Positions 15,679-23,676 of a stretch of 64,000 nt of DNA are shown here, in pieces. The translations under genes and the position numbers were made by a program. The notes beneath the pieces were generated by a model. That model ran no database searches. It saw nothing but the letters and a program-made list of their open reading frames with translations, and had not been told where the DNA came from. How positions within the stretch are numbered: the first letter of the stretch is position 1; every line of letters begins with the position of its first letter. Source of the stretch: Clostridia bacterium (lineage in GTDB: Bacteria; Bacillota; Clostridia; Oscillospirales; SIG627); contig JAFWZW010000004.1 of assembly GCA_017517325.1 (NCBI GenBank), forward strand, positions 1 to 64,000, written 5' to 3'.

Positions 15679-16222
15679 AGTTTTTTACCTTTCGATAGAA
15701 CGTACTGGGTTTCATATGAAGCCGTTTCATGGCTTCTGTGGCAGTGATTTCGCCCTTTTGCCACAAATTCACCGTTTGCTTTAGTTTCGGGTGATCAATG
15801 GGCTTGCGCCCTTTGTACACCCCTTTTTCTTTTGCAACGGCAATTCCTTCCCGTTGGCGCTGGAGAATGTATTCCCGTTCCAGCTCCGCCACGGCTCCGA
15901 ATACCGTCAACATAAATTTCCCGGTGGGCGTGGTGGTATCGATGGCTTCTTTCTTGGAAATGAATTCCACCTTTTTTGCCGTCAGCTCCTCAACCAATTC
16001 CAACAGGTCTTTGGTATTGCGAGCGAATCGGCTGATGGATTCTACTATGACCACATCTCCGTCCCGCACGTAATTCATCATCCGTTTCAGTTCCGGGCGA
16101 TCGGTGTTCTTTCCACTCATCCGATCCACGTAAACCTGCTCTACGCCCAGCTCCCGCATCAATACCTCTTGCCTTGCTATATTCTGATCCACGGTGCTGA
16201 TACGGATATATCCGATCTTCAT
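15659..16222 (-). CDS. Serine recombinase (resolvase/invertase family)
   Basis: This is a small site-specific recombinase that would resolve or invert DNA between short sites. In 187 residues it has the catalytic Ser9 in GYIRISTVDQN, the conserved VIVESISRFARNTKDLLELV Arg block (about 58-77), the long E helix (GAVAELEREYILQRQREGI), and a C-terminal helix-turn-helix (EITATEAMKRLHMKPSTFYR). The length matches Hin/Tn3-type enzymes. AAAGGAGGAAT lies before the ATG. It overlaps the DUF3846 gene and lies 110 nt downstream of the amidotransferase gene. No invertible segment is evident nearby, so a resolution role is likelier. Confidence 0.92.
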   Translation of the reverse strand: MKIGYIRISTVDQNIARQEVLMRELGVEQVYVDRMSGKNTDRPELKRMMNYVRDGDVVIVESISRFARNTKDLLELVEELTAKKVEFISKKEAIDTTTPTGKFMLTVFGAVAELEREYILQRQREGIAVAKEKGVYKGRKPIDHPKLKQTVNLWQKGEITATEAMKRLHMKPSTFYRKVKNYEGITD

Positions 16223-16332
16223 ATTCCTCCTTTCTCAATAGGGTCCCGATTCCTTTTGGCATATTCCAAAATAGGGAAAAGGACTCTAATGACACATTTT
16301 TCCACTGACCCGTTAGGGTGTACCCCAATGGG

Positions 16333-17262
16333 TCATATCACACCGCAATAAAGAAGATCTTCAATGTCATCGGTGGTGTAACCGTTGGCGAGAAGCGTAT
16401 CCACGTCTTCATCGGTAAAGCCGTAAAAATTGGCGTGGCGCTTCAGATGCGCGATGTATTCCTGCTGATACTCCTGACGTTTTTCAGGTCCCGTTAAGGA
16501 AAGATAGCGAATGGGGCGATAACTGTAGTAGCTACCGAAGAAGGAAGGCTCAAATCGGGAATAGCTTCGGTTTCCTTTGGCATCGATCTTTAATAGATCG
16601 CCTTCCCTCAGAACCACCTGTTCCGGGTCGCCAAAACAGTATTGCATTTTTTGAATGGCGTCCTTCAAAATTTCCTCAGTAGAGGCATAAAGATAGAAGC
16701 CAAGCTTTGGATAGTGATAAATACACATTGGATTGTCGCCCTTGATAAAATAAAGGTTGTTCCATTGATCCAAAACGGTCATGGTGAAGCTCCCCATCAA
16801 TTTTTCAGCCATAGCCTTCAGGCTTTCAAAACCGAGAGCATTTTCCTTTTCGATCAGCTGCACCGCAACGTAGCTGTCGGTTTCAATATGGGTATGGGGC
16901 AAATGCTCGGACTTTCGAAGGTTGGTATCGTTATACAGCACACCGTTGTGGGCCAAGGCAAATCCCTCTCGACTGGTTTTGCCGTAGAAGGGATGGTTGT
17001 TATAGTTGAACTTTTCATCCCCTTGGGTGGTAAGTCTGGTATGACCCATCACCGTGGTTGCACTTTTGGGAATCTCAAAGCGCATGCGGTGAGCCGCCAC
17101 AGGTCGCTTGTAGATACTCAGCTTGTTTCCGTGGTTATAAGCGATGCCGGTGGCATCGTCACCTCGCACCTCGCAGGCACGCGAAAGGATGGTCAAAACA
17201 CCGATCCTTTGTTTTTGGGTAAAATGTCTTTTGTAATCAATCACGCCGTACAGACAACACAT
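16333..17262 (-). CDS. Class II glutamine amidotransferase domain protein
   Basis: This is an Ntn-hydrolase of the glutamine amidotransferase class II type, which would release ammonia from glutamine or hydrolyse a related amide bond. The protein begins MCCLYGVI, giving a Cys nucleophile at position 2 after Met removal. It has GHTRLTTQGDEKF...NNHPF (about 74-93) and FALAHNGVLYN (about 101-111), the conserved strands of the GATase II pocket. It lacks a synthetase domain and at 309 residues is a stand-alone form. Its ATG overlaps the amidoligase stop by one base. Such pairs are known from comparative genomics to be linked with peptide ligation and its reversal, so it likely works with the amidoligase. 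Confidence 0.85.
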   Translation of the reverse strand: MCCLYGVIDYKRHFTQKQRIGVLTILSRACEVRGDDATGIAYNHGNKLSIYKRPVAAHRMRFEIPKSATTVMGHTRLTTQGDEKFNYNNHPFYGKTSREGFALAHNGVLYNDTNLRKSEHLPHTHIETDSYVAVQLIEKENALGFESLKAMAEKLMGSFTMTVLDQWNNLYFIKGDNPMCIYHYPKLGFYLYASTEEILKDAIQKMQYCFGDPEQVVLREGDLLKIDAKGNRSYSRFEPSFFGSYYSYRPIRYLSLTGPEKRQEYQQEYIAHLKRHANFYGFTDEDVDTLLANGYTTDDIEDLLYCGVI

Positions 17263-18359
17263 TACAGTTCCTCCTCCGTTTCAACAGGTTCATTGATGTA
17301 AATTCTTCTTTCTTTCAGATAGCGGATCAGCTCCGGTTCGCGACAGCCCGATACAAAGGTGGTCCAGGACATGGAGCGGATCTCTTCGTCGGACAAAGAA
17401 AAAGCCACGTCGCAGATTCTGTTTACCATCTGCAACGTGGCAATGACCGTATTCCATTTTAAGCTACCGCGAAACATACGAAACTCGACGGTATTGCGGT
17501 TTTCCAGATTCACGCAAGAGTATCGGCCGTTTCTGCCGCCGCCCTTGGCGTGATCCAAAATATCCTGTGGACTTTCCCGATAGCCGTAGCGCGCCGCCCA
17601 TCGCTCCAGCTGACGAGGTGTTCGTCGGGAAAACTTTAATAGCTCCTCCCAGTGCTTTTCCACAAAGAACAGGATCCTTGCGATGGTGCCTTCCTGCCAC
17701 ACCACATCGTCCCCCAGGGAGCTTCGGTTTACGTGGACGTGAAGCCCGCAAGTGTTTGCCTGATGGGAAAGGTAGCCCATCTTGCGGAGCTTTTCCAGTA
17801 CCTCTTCCCACGGCATCCCGGAAGAATGGTAATCCAAGGTCATGGGATGGGTCACCACCTCAAAGCCGTCATCCAAGGATCCATCGTGCTTGCAGTAAAT
17901 ATGCTCTGCCTCCTGATTGGCAATACGGATCACCTCCGCGGCACTGCCGTCATATTCGCCCCCTTCATCTACTTCCAGCTCCACGCCGAAATACCGATCG
18001 GCTTCCCCGTAGAAGATCGGCTCCGGCTTGTAGTAGTAATCGCGGATACACAGGCTTTCGAATTCTCTTCGGTAACACACCTGACAGTAAGGCTCGCCAC
18101 CGTCATACATCGCATCCTCCCGGCACACCACGTTGCCGCAACAAATGCAGGTCACGTACCCACTTTCGAAGCAGCCTTCGCAGAGAGGGAGCTGATCGCT
18201 TCCGCTATTGTCTGTCCGCCAGATCCGCTTTCCGCAGTGAATACATACCACAGAAATCTCTCGGATACAGTCGGGGCAATACCTTTCATCCTCGAACCAA
18301 ATCAGCTCTGCTTCCGGATGCACCGCCCCACATCGGGCACATTTTCTTTCTTCTTTCAT
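17262..18359 (-). CDS. Amidoligase-family protein with zinc-ribbon N-terminus
   Basis: This is a predicted carboxylate-amine ligase of the Amidoligase_2 (glutamine-synthetase-like) family, forming amide bonds with ATP. About 110 N-terminal residues carry six CxxC pairs (CARCG, CPDC, CIHCG, CEGC, CICCG, CQVC), a tandem zinc-binding module. The ligase domain follows with YFGVELEVD (about 123-131), DGSLDDGFEVVTHPM, CGLHVHVN and ENRNTVEFRMFRGSL, the expected Glu/His/Arg motifs. An upstream in-frame ATG would add 17 residues, but GGAGG lies 5 nt before the ATG at 18359, and the longer form would run through a terminator hairpin. It is coupled to the amidotransferase gene. The substrate is unknown; protein or peptide tagging is the published hypothesis for the family. 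Confidence 0.85.
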   Translation of the reverse strand: MKEERKCARCGAVHPEAELIWFEDERYCPDCIREISVVCIHCGKRIWRTDNSGSDQLPLCEGCFESGYVTCICCGNVVCREDAMYDGGEPYCQVCYRREFESLCIRDYYYKPEPIFYGEADRYFGVELEVDEGGEYDGSAAEVIRIANQEAEHIYCKHDGSLDDGFEVVTHPMTLDYHSSGMPWEEVLEKLRKMGYLSHQANTCGLHVHVNRSSLGDDVVWQEGTIARILFFVEKHWEELLKFSRRTPRQLERWAARYGYRESPQDILDHAKGGGRNGRYSCVNLENRNTVEFRMFRGSLKWNTVIATLQMVNRICDVAFSLSDEEIRSMSWTTFVSGCREPELIRYLKERRIYINEPVETEEEL

Positions 18360-18382
18360 TCTTTCCTCCATCAATAAAATTT

Positions 18383-18404
18383 GCCCGAAGCTTTCACTTC
18401 GGGC
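18383..18404 (-). terminator. Terminator between the DUF3800 and amidoligase genes
   Basis: GCCCGAAG and CTTCGGGC pair around a 6-nt loop; the minus strand continues AAATTTTATT. It can end DUF3800 transcription or attenuate read-through into the amidoligase operon. Confidence 0.7.
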
Positions 18405-18458
18405 TTTCATGGAAATAATATATGGTTGAAGGAAAAGGCTTTGGCGGAGGTTGCTCTT

Positions 18459-19145
18459 TCACTTCTTTGTAAATCTTTTTTTCTGCATCGGCTTTAAGTA
18501 ATTCTTCTTCATATCTCGTAAAGAGCCGAAAAAAGCTTCTTCGGTTTTTGAAAGAATATGATGATCTCCTTTTAATGAGAGTAATTCCAACGTGCAAATT
18601 AAATCTGCTGATTGAAACAATCGGTAATTTGCCGGAATTACCTTGCGCATCTCAGTTTGCGGCAGCAGTACTGAAAAGACTGTAGCCAGTAATTTTCCGA
18701 GTTCAACTTGGCCATTGTCATAATAAAGAACGATTCTGTCATATGGGGAAAAGAACGAATAGTTTTCACGTATAAAAAGCGAAAGCTGTTTTGATAATGC
18801 AACGGTTAAGCCCAGGTTTTCAGAAAGATTTCGTTTTTCTACAGAAAAGGTAACATAAGAAACGTTGGTTTGCTTTGTAAAAGTTAAAATTTTGTTGAGG
18901 TACCGTCTTCTTTCCGCAATGGATAAATTTTGATAATCTTCTTCCCGTCTTATAATAGGACCGGCGTGAAAACAATGATTTGCGGGAGCGTTTAAATGAG
19001 ATAGCTCCCTTTCCAAATGTTCAATTTGTGTAGCAATTGAAGCATCTTGATCGTGAAAAACCAAAGTGAACAAATAAAACGGCGAATGGCTTTGAAACGG
19101 ACCAAAATCACCCGATTCATCCACAAAAATACTTAATTCTTTCAT
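18459..19145 (-). CDS. DUF3800 domain protein
   Basis: The family adopts an RNase H-like fold and is often found in mobile and defence loci; its reaction is not established. Three landmarks are visible in the 228 residues: the N-terminal IFVDESGDFG (about 6-15), the mid-protein VLYYDNGQ (about 141-148), and the C-terminal FQSADLICTLELL, which supply the conserved acidic residues expected of a metal-dependent nuclease. The start follows AGGA by 9 nt. A promoter and a terminator-bearing leader lie upstream. It is divergent from the reverse transcriptase gene. Nuclease activity is inferred from the fold only. Confidence 0.8.
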   Translation of the reverse strand: MKELSIFVDESGDFGPFQSHSPFYLFTLVFHDQDASIATQIEHLERELSHLNAPANHCFHAGPIIRREEDYQNLSIAERRRYLNKILTFTKQTNVSYVTFSVEKRNLSENLGLTVALSKQLSLFIRENYSFFSPYDRIVLYYDNGQVELGKLLATVFSVLLPQTEMRKVIPANYRLFQSADLICTLELLSLKGDHHILSKTEEAFFGSLRDMKKNYLKPMQKKRFTKK

Positions 19146-19159
19146 TTTCTACAATCCTG

Positions 19160-19236
19160 TTATATAAAAAGTGGCGGGGAACATCCCCGCCGTAGGTGGA
19201 CCCGGGTCATAAAGACCAGCCCGTTTTCCTGTAGGT
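19160..19236 (-). ncRNA. Candidate small RNA or attenuated leader
   Basis: On the minus strand a good promoter (19237-19265) starts a segment of about 70 nt containing GGTC-TTTAT-GACC. It ends at the hairpin GGCGGGG-ATGTT-CCCCGCC (19173-19191) followed by ACTTTTTATA, a textbook intrinsic terminator. The DUF3800 start codon is 27 nt beyond the hairpin base. The transcript is either a free small RNA or a leader that must be read through. Confidence 0.55.
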
Positions 19237-19265
19237 ATTATACCATAGATCATAACAAAATACAA
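19237..19265 (-). promoter_or_regulatory. Promoter for the small RNA / DUF3800 gene
   Basis: TTGTAT, a 17-nt spacer and TATAAT on the minus strand. The -10 lies in the palindrome GGTATAATACC. Confidence 0.7.
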
Positions 19266-19511
19266 TACCTAGAGCAAAATTTTTTGCTCAATGATATTAT
19301 ACGCAAAATAAAAGCTTTTAGTGATGCCAAAAATAATGTGTTTGTTAGGTAGTGCCAATAATTAAAACTTAGCATAAAAGCCTTTGTCTTAAAACGAAGT
19401 CTTTTTTGCTCAAAAAGCACTAAGAAAACGTTTAACTGTATAATTTTATCCAACCTTCAAAGAAAAATACTGTTTGCAACGAACTGAACTCCTTTTTATG
19501 CTTGTTTATAA
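19266..19511. other. AT-rich intergenic stretch upstream of the reverse transcriptase
   Basis: About 245 nt hold no convincing frame. There is a GAGCAAA/TTTGCTC hairpin at 19272-19289, and GCATAAAA (19371-19378) could pair with TTTTATGC about 120 nt downstream. Template RNAs of some defence reverse transcriptases lie in this position, so this is a place to look for one. Confidence 0.3.
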
Positions 19512-19540
19512 TTGTGTTTTTTTTAGATTTGAGATATAAT
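19512..19540 (+). promoter_or_regulatory. Promoter of the reverse transcriptase gene
   Basis: TTGTGT, a 17-nt spacer and TATAAT, giving a leader of about 50 nt. Confidence 0.65.
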
Positions 19541-19596
19541 CAAAATATCGACATATTTAACCAATTAATCAATAATGAGGAATAAGAGGTATATGA

Positions 19597-21312
19597 ATGT
19601 TTAAGGTTAAAAACTTATTAAGAAACGAGTATTTTCCAACAGAACTTCCTCCATGCTTCAACACTGATGACTTAGCAAATTTTGCTGAAGAAGTTATAAG
19701 ACTCGCGAACACTAATGAACAAAAATATTCAATTGCTTTGAAATATAGTGGTTATAAATCCGAATCCTCCAGGAGAACCTTTTCAATCCCCAATCCGTAT
19801 CATTATTGTAGAGCGGTAGATATAATAGTACAAAATGAAGAAGACCTTTTGAATGTTTTTAGAAAAAGTTTGTTTTCTTTAACTGCGCCGATTCCTCAGA
19901 ATCCGACAGACAGTCAAGCATATTCCAAAAGATCAAAAAACATTGCTGATACAAAATTCGAAATAGAAAAACTCTATCAAAATAGAAGATACGAAATAAG
20001 ATTAGACATTAGCACTTTTTTTGACAGTATTTATACTCATAGCATTCCGTGGGCTATTCATGGAAAAGAAACTGCAAAAAGGGAAAGAAGCAACGCTTCT
20101 TTGCTGGGGAATAAATTAGATAAAAGTATCAGAGCGATGAATTATGATCAAACTAACGGGATTTTAGTAGGAAACGCTGTTTCAAGAATTATTTCCGAAA
20201 TAATCCTTTGTACTGTTGATCATCAAATTAGGAAAAAGTTCAAAGATATTGACTGTTGCCGGTTTGTTGATGATTATTATATTTATCCTAATGATATTTC
20301 CCAAATTCAAGAAATTATTTCATTTATAAGAGTTTGTTTGTCACAATACGAATTAAACTTAAATGAAAACAAAATCCAAATCAATGAAAGTCCATTTTTG
20401 TATGGAAAACCTTGGATTGAGGAAGTGAAACAATATATCCATCTTCAGCCGGAAATATTTTTATCAAAATTAATTATGGAATATAACAAACATAAGGATC
20501 TTTCCATCATTAAATATGGCTTAAGGATTATTTCCCAGTGCGGTTATTCTCAAAAAGAGTGGCCAGCTATGCAATCAAGACTTATTAATCTTTGGGTTCG
20601 TTTTCCTTCTCTATCAGATCGCATATTGCCTACGCTATGGCAGAACAAAGATAAAATAGGAAAAACTGTACTAAAAAAAGCCATTTATACTATCATAGAT
20701 GAAACCATATTGTTAAACAGGGAACAAGAATTAGTATGGGCAATTTGGTATGCAAAGGTATTTAACGTTACATTATCAAAGGAATATATAATTAAGACAC
20801 TAAATTCTTCCAATGAACTTGCAATAATAATTATCCTTGATCTTATCTATAAATGGGGAAAGGAGACTGTAAGAGAAATAAAATCAAAATTGAACGTTTT
20901 GCGAACTTATTTAGTGGGAGAAGATACAGATGAAAGAGGGAATACAAACAAACTCTTATGGACTTCCCATTGGTTGTTGTCGTACGAAGCAACCAAAAAT
21001 GGTTGGCTTAATATTGACGGACATACCTTTGATTATGCTAACCATAATAGTTTTTTTAGCGAATTGATAGGAAAAGATATAAAGTTTTATGATTTGGAAT
21101 TTAGTTACGAGGAAAAAAGAGCAGAAGGAAATAAGTTTGAGTTTGCAACTCGTTCTGAACTTTATAGGGCATTAACGAAATTGAAAAAAGCTCTTGAAAA
21201 TGAGAGGTCTTCAGTGAGGGCTGAAGAATTGCTAACTGAAGAAGAAAAAGAAAACCTATATTTTGAATTCTTAGAAGCGTTACATAGAGAAGAGAGAGGA
21301 TACGTTGGTTAA
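19597..21312 (+). CDS. Abi/UG-type reverse transcriptase, probable phage defence
   Basis: This is a non-retron, non-intron reverse transcriptase of the group that includes AbiA, AbiK, AbiP2 and the DRT systems. In 571 residues, motif A is RLDISTFFDSIYTHSIPWAI (Asp137), followed by HGKETAK, a hallmark of this group. GILVGNAVSRIISEIIL (188-204) precedes the catalytic FVDDYYIY (Asp225, Asp226). From about 270 to 480 there is a helical-repeat region (HEAT-like), as in AbiK-type proteins, then a charged C-terminal domain. No maturase or endonuclease domain is present. AGAGG sits 7 nt before the ATG; an ATG 5 nt upstream leads to a stop after three codons. I cannot assign a DRT subtype. It is monocistronic and ended by a strong terminator. 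Confidence 0.85.
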   Translation: MFKVKNLLRNEYFPTELPPCFNTDDLANFAEEVIRLANTNEQKYSIALKYSGYKSESSRRTFSIPNPYHYCRAVDIIVQNEEDLLNVFRKSLFSLTAPIPQNPTDSQAYSKRSKNIADTKFEIEKLYQNRRYEIRLDISTFFDSIYTHSIPWAIHGKETAKRERSNASLLGNKLDKSIRAMNYDQTNGILVGNAVSRIISEIILCTVDHQIRKKFKDIDCCRFVDDYYIYPNDISQIQEIISFIRVCLSQYELNLNENKIQINESPFLYGKPWIEEVKQYIHLQPEIFLSKLIMEYNKHKDLSIIKYGLRIISQCGYSQKEWPAMQSRLINLWVRFPSLSDRILPTLWQNKDKIGKTVLKKAIYTIIDETILLNREQELVWAIWYAKVFNVTLSKEYIIKTLNSSNELAIIIILDLIYKWGKETVREIKSKLNVLRTYLVGEDTDERGNTNKLLWTSHWLLSYEATKNGWLNIDGHTFDYANHNSFFSELIGKDIKFYDLEFSYEEKRAEGNKFEFATRSELYRALTKLKKALENERSSVRAEELLTEEEKENLYFEFLEALHREERGYVG

Positions 21313-21410
21313 TTGGAAATTGAAAACTTTAACATCTAAATATAAAGAAGTGTTCTGACAGATTTAATGTTATTCCGATAATGTAGTGAATAGGCGTATA
21401 AGAATACACA

Positions 21411-21436
21411 AAGCCCGAGGCAATCGCCTCGGGCTT
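21411..21436. terminator. Bidirectional terminator after the reverse transcriptase
   Basis: GCCCGAGGC-AATC-GCCTCGGGC is flanked by AAA and TTTT, so it can end both the plus-strand reverse transcriptase and the convergent XRE gene. Confidence 0.85.
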
Positions 21437-21453
21437 TTGTTTTCGGTGTTTTA

Positions 21454-21690
21454 TTATTCTTCCTCAAACATTAAAAACTTGTGAGGAGGAACGTCCAGCA
21501 CGGCAGCAATGTCGAAAAGGGTGTCTAGGGAAATGGCTTTGCTGATGTTGGGTGCTTCCACGTGGCCGATGAATGCCGGAGTGCGATCAATGGCTTCGGC
21601 GAGCTGTTCTTGGGTCAAGCCCTTCAGTTTGCGATAATATGCTATTTTCAGTCCCAACTGCAGGTATTTGGATTCATAGATCGGCTTCAC
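21454..21690 (-). CDS. XRE-family transcriptional regulator
   Basis: This 78-residue DNA-binding protein has a single Cro/C1-type helix-turn-helix: GLKIAYYRKLKGLTQEQLAE, then AIDRTPAFIGHVEAP (about 13-48). The C-terminal part (LDTLFDIAAVLDVPPHKFL) completes the five-helix fold, so the protein is full length with no sensing domain. AAGAGGTGAAG lies before the ATG. It is divergent from the small membrane protein at 21827, and the region between holds a strong promoter and two palindromes it may bind. Repression of that promoter is the obvious inference. Confidence 0.88.
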   Translation of the reverse strand: MKPIYESKYLQLGLKIAYYRKLKGLTQEQLAEAIDRTPAFIGHVEAPNISKAISLDTLFDIAAVLDVPPHKFLMFEEE

Positions 21691-21741
21691 GGCTTCACCT
21701 CTTTCATTCTTTGTTATTATTTTAACAAAATTAGTTTTTTC

Positions 21742-21806
21742 TTGACAGGAACTGCAAAATATAGTATTATATCTAACAGATATAAAAATGTATCTAAAAA
21801 TACATT
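21742..21806 (+). promoter_or_regulatory. Strong promoter with two operator-like palindromes
   Basis: TTGACA, 17 nt, TATTAT (21742-21770). ATATCT-AAC-AGATAT (21769-21783) overlaps the -10 and start point, and AATGTAT-CTAAAA-ATACATT lies at 21787-21806. Both fit repressor sites for the adjacent XRE protein. Confidence 0.6.
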
Positions 21807-21826
21807 TTAAAAGAGGTGATAAGAAC

Positions 21827-21979
21827 GTGAAGGGAAAGAAGAAATGGATTCTGTGGCTGGTTCTGCTGATCTTGGTGATTTGTATGGTAATTTATGGGAT
21901 TACAAATTATGATGAGCTATCGGAAATAACCGGTGGAAAAGCAGATGCTTTGATCCGGGTTTCGAACTTTTTTATGTAA
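21827..21979 (+). CDS. 50-residue single-span membrane protein
   Basis: The likely start is GTG at 21827, 5-8 nt after AGAGGTGA; an upstream ATG lies within an operator-like palindrome and is unlikely to be used. The protein has a basic N-terminus (KGKKKW), one transmembrane helix (ILWLVLLILVICMVIYGI) and a short polar tail with acidic residues. It is driven by the strong promoter next to the XRE regulator. The function is unknown; the organisation (repressor plus tiny membrane protein) resembles small regulated membrane modules on mobile DNA. Confidence 0.6.
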   Translation: MKGKKKWILWLVLLILVICMVIYGITNYDELSEITGGKADALIRVSNFFM

Positions 21980-21997
21980 AAACAGGAGATATTTTTT

Positions 21998-22762
21998 ATG
22001 AAGTGTCCGAATTGCGGATCAGAACGGATCCAATATAGCACGCATACCAAAGGTGGTGGATTTTCGTTTTTTGATTCTTGCTGCGGATTTTTGATTTTTG
22101 GCCCTTTGGGTCTGCTTTGCGGTTCTTGCGGCTCGGGGGTAACTACCGATGAATTTTGGATCTGTCAGGATTGCGGTAAAAAATTTGATACCAAAGAAGC
22201 AAAAAAAGCACAGGATGCATACAACCAGCTTCAGACTCAAAAAGAGAATGAAAGACTGCAGTATCTTGAAAATAAGAAGCTAGAATCTGAAGCCATCGCT
22301 CAATATGGCAGTATAGATGAAATTGACATACGGTATCGCCAAGAAAAAAGAATATTTGAAGAAAAAAAGAGATGCTACGATATCGCTCGTGAAACTTACA
22401 TTGAATCCTGTGATGAGCAGAGCAAGAAAAAGATACTGACCGTTGATAACGTGTCGGATAAAATTGCAAATATCATATTAATCCCGGCAATTGCCACGAT
22501 TGTACTGTTGTTTATATTTATGCCTTTGGCTATTGTGACCGGGATCGCAAGTATTATCTTATTTATAACAATGGTAATTCTTTCTTTAAAAAAAGATAAA
22601 TACCAATTAGAGTTGGAAGAGAAGTTTTTGCAAAATGATCCGGAGGCAAAAATCTTGAAAAGCCAAATGGATGCTGCCGAGAAAAGTTTTTCTTATTGGA
22701 ATGAATTGAAACAAAAGATCGATGCCTGCAGAAGATACGAAGAACAAAATCCGCCGACATAA
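21998..22762 (+). CDS. Zinc-ribbon and coiled-coil membrane protein
   Basis: The function is unknown. The 254-residue protein begins with a zinc ribbon (MKCPNCGSERI ... WICQDCGKKFD), interrupted by a Gly/Phe/Cys-rich hydrophobic loop (about 20-45). A long charged coiled coil follows (about 65-140). Two adjacent membrane helices come next (IILIPAIATIVLLFIFMPLA and IASIILFITMVILSL, about 160-200), then a second helical segment. CAGGAGATA lies upstream of the ATG. It is in the same transcription unit as the 50-residue membrane protein, 18 nt downstream. Its end overlaps the DUF2085 gene. Confidence 0.75.
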   Translation: MKCPNCGSERIQYSTHTKGGGFSFFDSCCGFLIFGPLGLLCGSCGSGVTTDEFWICQDCGKKFDTKEAKKAQDAYNQLQTQKENERLQYLENKKLESEAIAQYGSIDEIDIRYRQEKRIFEEKKRCYDIARETYIESCDEQSKKKILTVDNVSDKIANIILIPAIATIVLLFIFMPLAIVTGIASIILFITMVILSLKKDKYQLELEEKFLQNDPEAKILKSQMDAAEKSFSYWNELKQKIDACRRYEEQNPPT

Positions 22763-23129
22763 TGTATTGCGGAGACTCTATTGCCGATTTGTCATTTGGG
22801 GCCATAGAGCCGGTTGCCACCAGCGAGCCGATCGTAGTTTCTTTTATAAGGGGTATCAATTTCCCGTATGTGCCAGGTGTACCGGGGTTTTGATCGGATA
22901 TATCATCGCTTTACCTCTCTATTTTTGGTTCTCTTTTGACATAAAGCAATGTCTGTTTTGTTGTATGATCATGTTTTTGGATTGGTTCATCCAATTTGAA
23001 AAGATCAAAGAGTCAACCAATATCCGCCGACTGATTACCGGAATCTTAGGTGGGGCTGGCGTATTCGGAATCCAAATCCTAGTGATTGAGCATCTTGTGG
23101 TGGCGATCAAAAACGCTCTGTCATTTTGA
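22722..23129 (+). CDS. DUF2085 membrane protein
   Basis: This small integral membrane protein of unknown role has the family signature CHQRADRSFFYKGYQFPVC, then ARCTGVLIGY (about 32-60), whose Cys/His residues suggest metal binding. Two or three hydrophobic helices follow (IIALPLYFWF, CCMIMFLDWF, GVFGIQILVIEHLVVAI). The annotated ATG overlaps the upstream gene by 41 nt and lacks a clear ribosome site, so the start is uncertain; a TTG 15 codons later is another candidate. The 135-residue length is normal for the family. Confidence 0.75.
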   Translation: MPAEDTKNKIRRHNVLRRLYCRFVIWGHRAGCHQRADRSFFYKGYQFPVCARCTGVLIGYIIALPLYFWFSFDIKQCLFCCMIMFLDWFIQFEKIKESTNIRRLITGILGGAGVFGIQILVIEHLVVAIKNALSF

Positions 23130-23286
23130 TTCAAATTTGACAGAGTGGAAACGACGGAGAGGGACCTCTATGGATAAAGCAGACAATATCCCTCTATGCA
23201 TAAATCAATAATCCCAAAAATTTCGGATAATTTTTTGTGCTATCCGAGATTTCATAAAAAACACATTACAAAAGGAGAAATAAGAA

Positions 23287-23670
23287 ATGGGACTTTTTGA
23301 CAAAATCAGTGATATGGCAATCGGCGGCTTGACAAAGAAAGAAACGATCCGTCTTCCCTATGAGGAGATTGCAAAGATCGTCACGGAAGAATTTATCAAG
23401 GGGGCAGATGATGCCGGACTGAAAAAGGTACTGAAAACGGCGAAGGGCGGATTTTTGATCGATAAGGAAATGAAATCCCAAAATGAGCGCTATGATTTTC
23501 ACGTAGGTTCAAGACCCCATGGCTTGGTCTGGCTTGCCAGTAAGCCTGTTTGGGTATTTGACCGTGAAGAGAATAAGTTTTATCAGCTTGACAAAGATCT
23601 GAAATGGAAAAAGTTTTATAAAGCGATTGAAACTGCCGTAAAAATGGAAAAGATCAACCGTGCAAGGTGA
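23287..23670 (+). CDS. Hypothetical protein
   Basis: I do not recognise this 127-residue protein. It is soluble with a helical first half (KKETIRLPYEEIAKIVTEEF) and a strand-rich second half (RYDFHVGSRPHGLVWLASKP, VWVFDREENKFYQLD), ending in a basic helix. AAAGGAG lies 7 nt upstream. A hairpin TCGGATA/TATCCGA at about 23223-23243 precedes it. It lies 6 nt before the DUF5067 lipoprotein gene, so the two are probably co-transcribed. No catalytic motif is visible. Confidence 0.75.
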   Translation: MGLFDKISDMAIGGLTKKETIRLPYEEIAKIVTEEFIKGADDAGLKKVLKTAKGGFLIDKEMKSQNERYDFHVGSRPHGLVWLASKPVWVFDREENKFYQLDKDLKWKKFYKAIETAVKMEKINRAR

Positions 23671-23676
23671 AAGAAA

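Noticed and set aside
23171-23212. 14-codon frame before the 127-residue gene
   Set aside because: No ribosome site and no support beyond an ATG.
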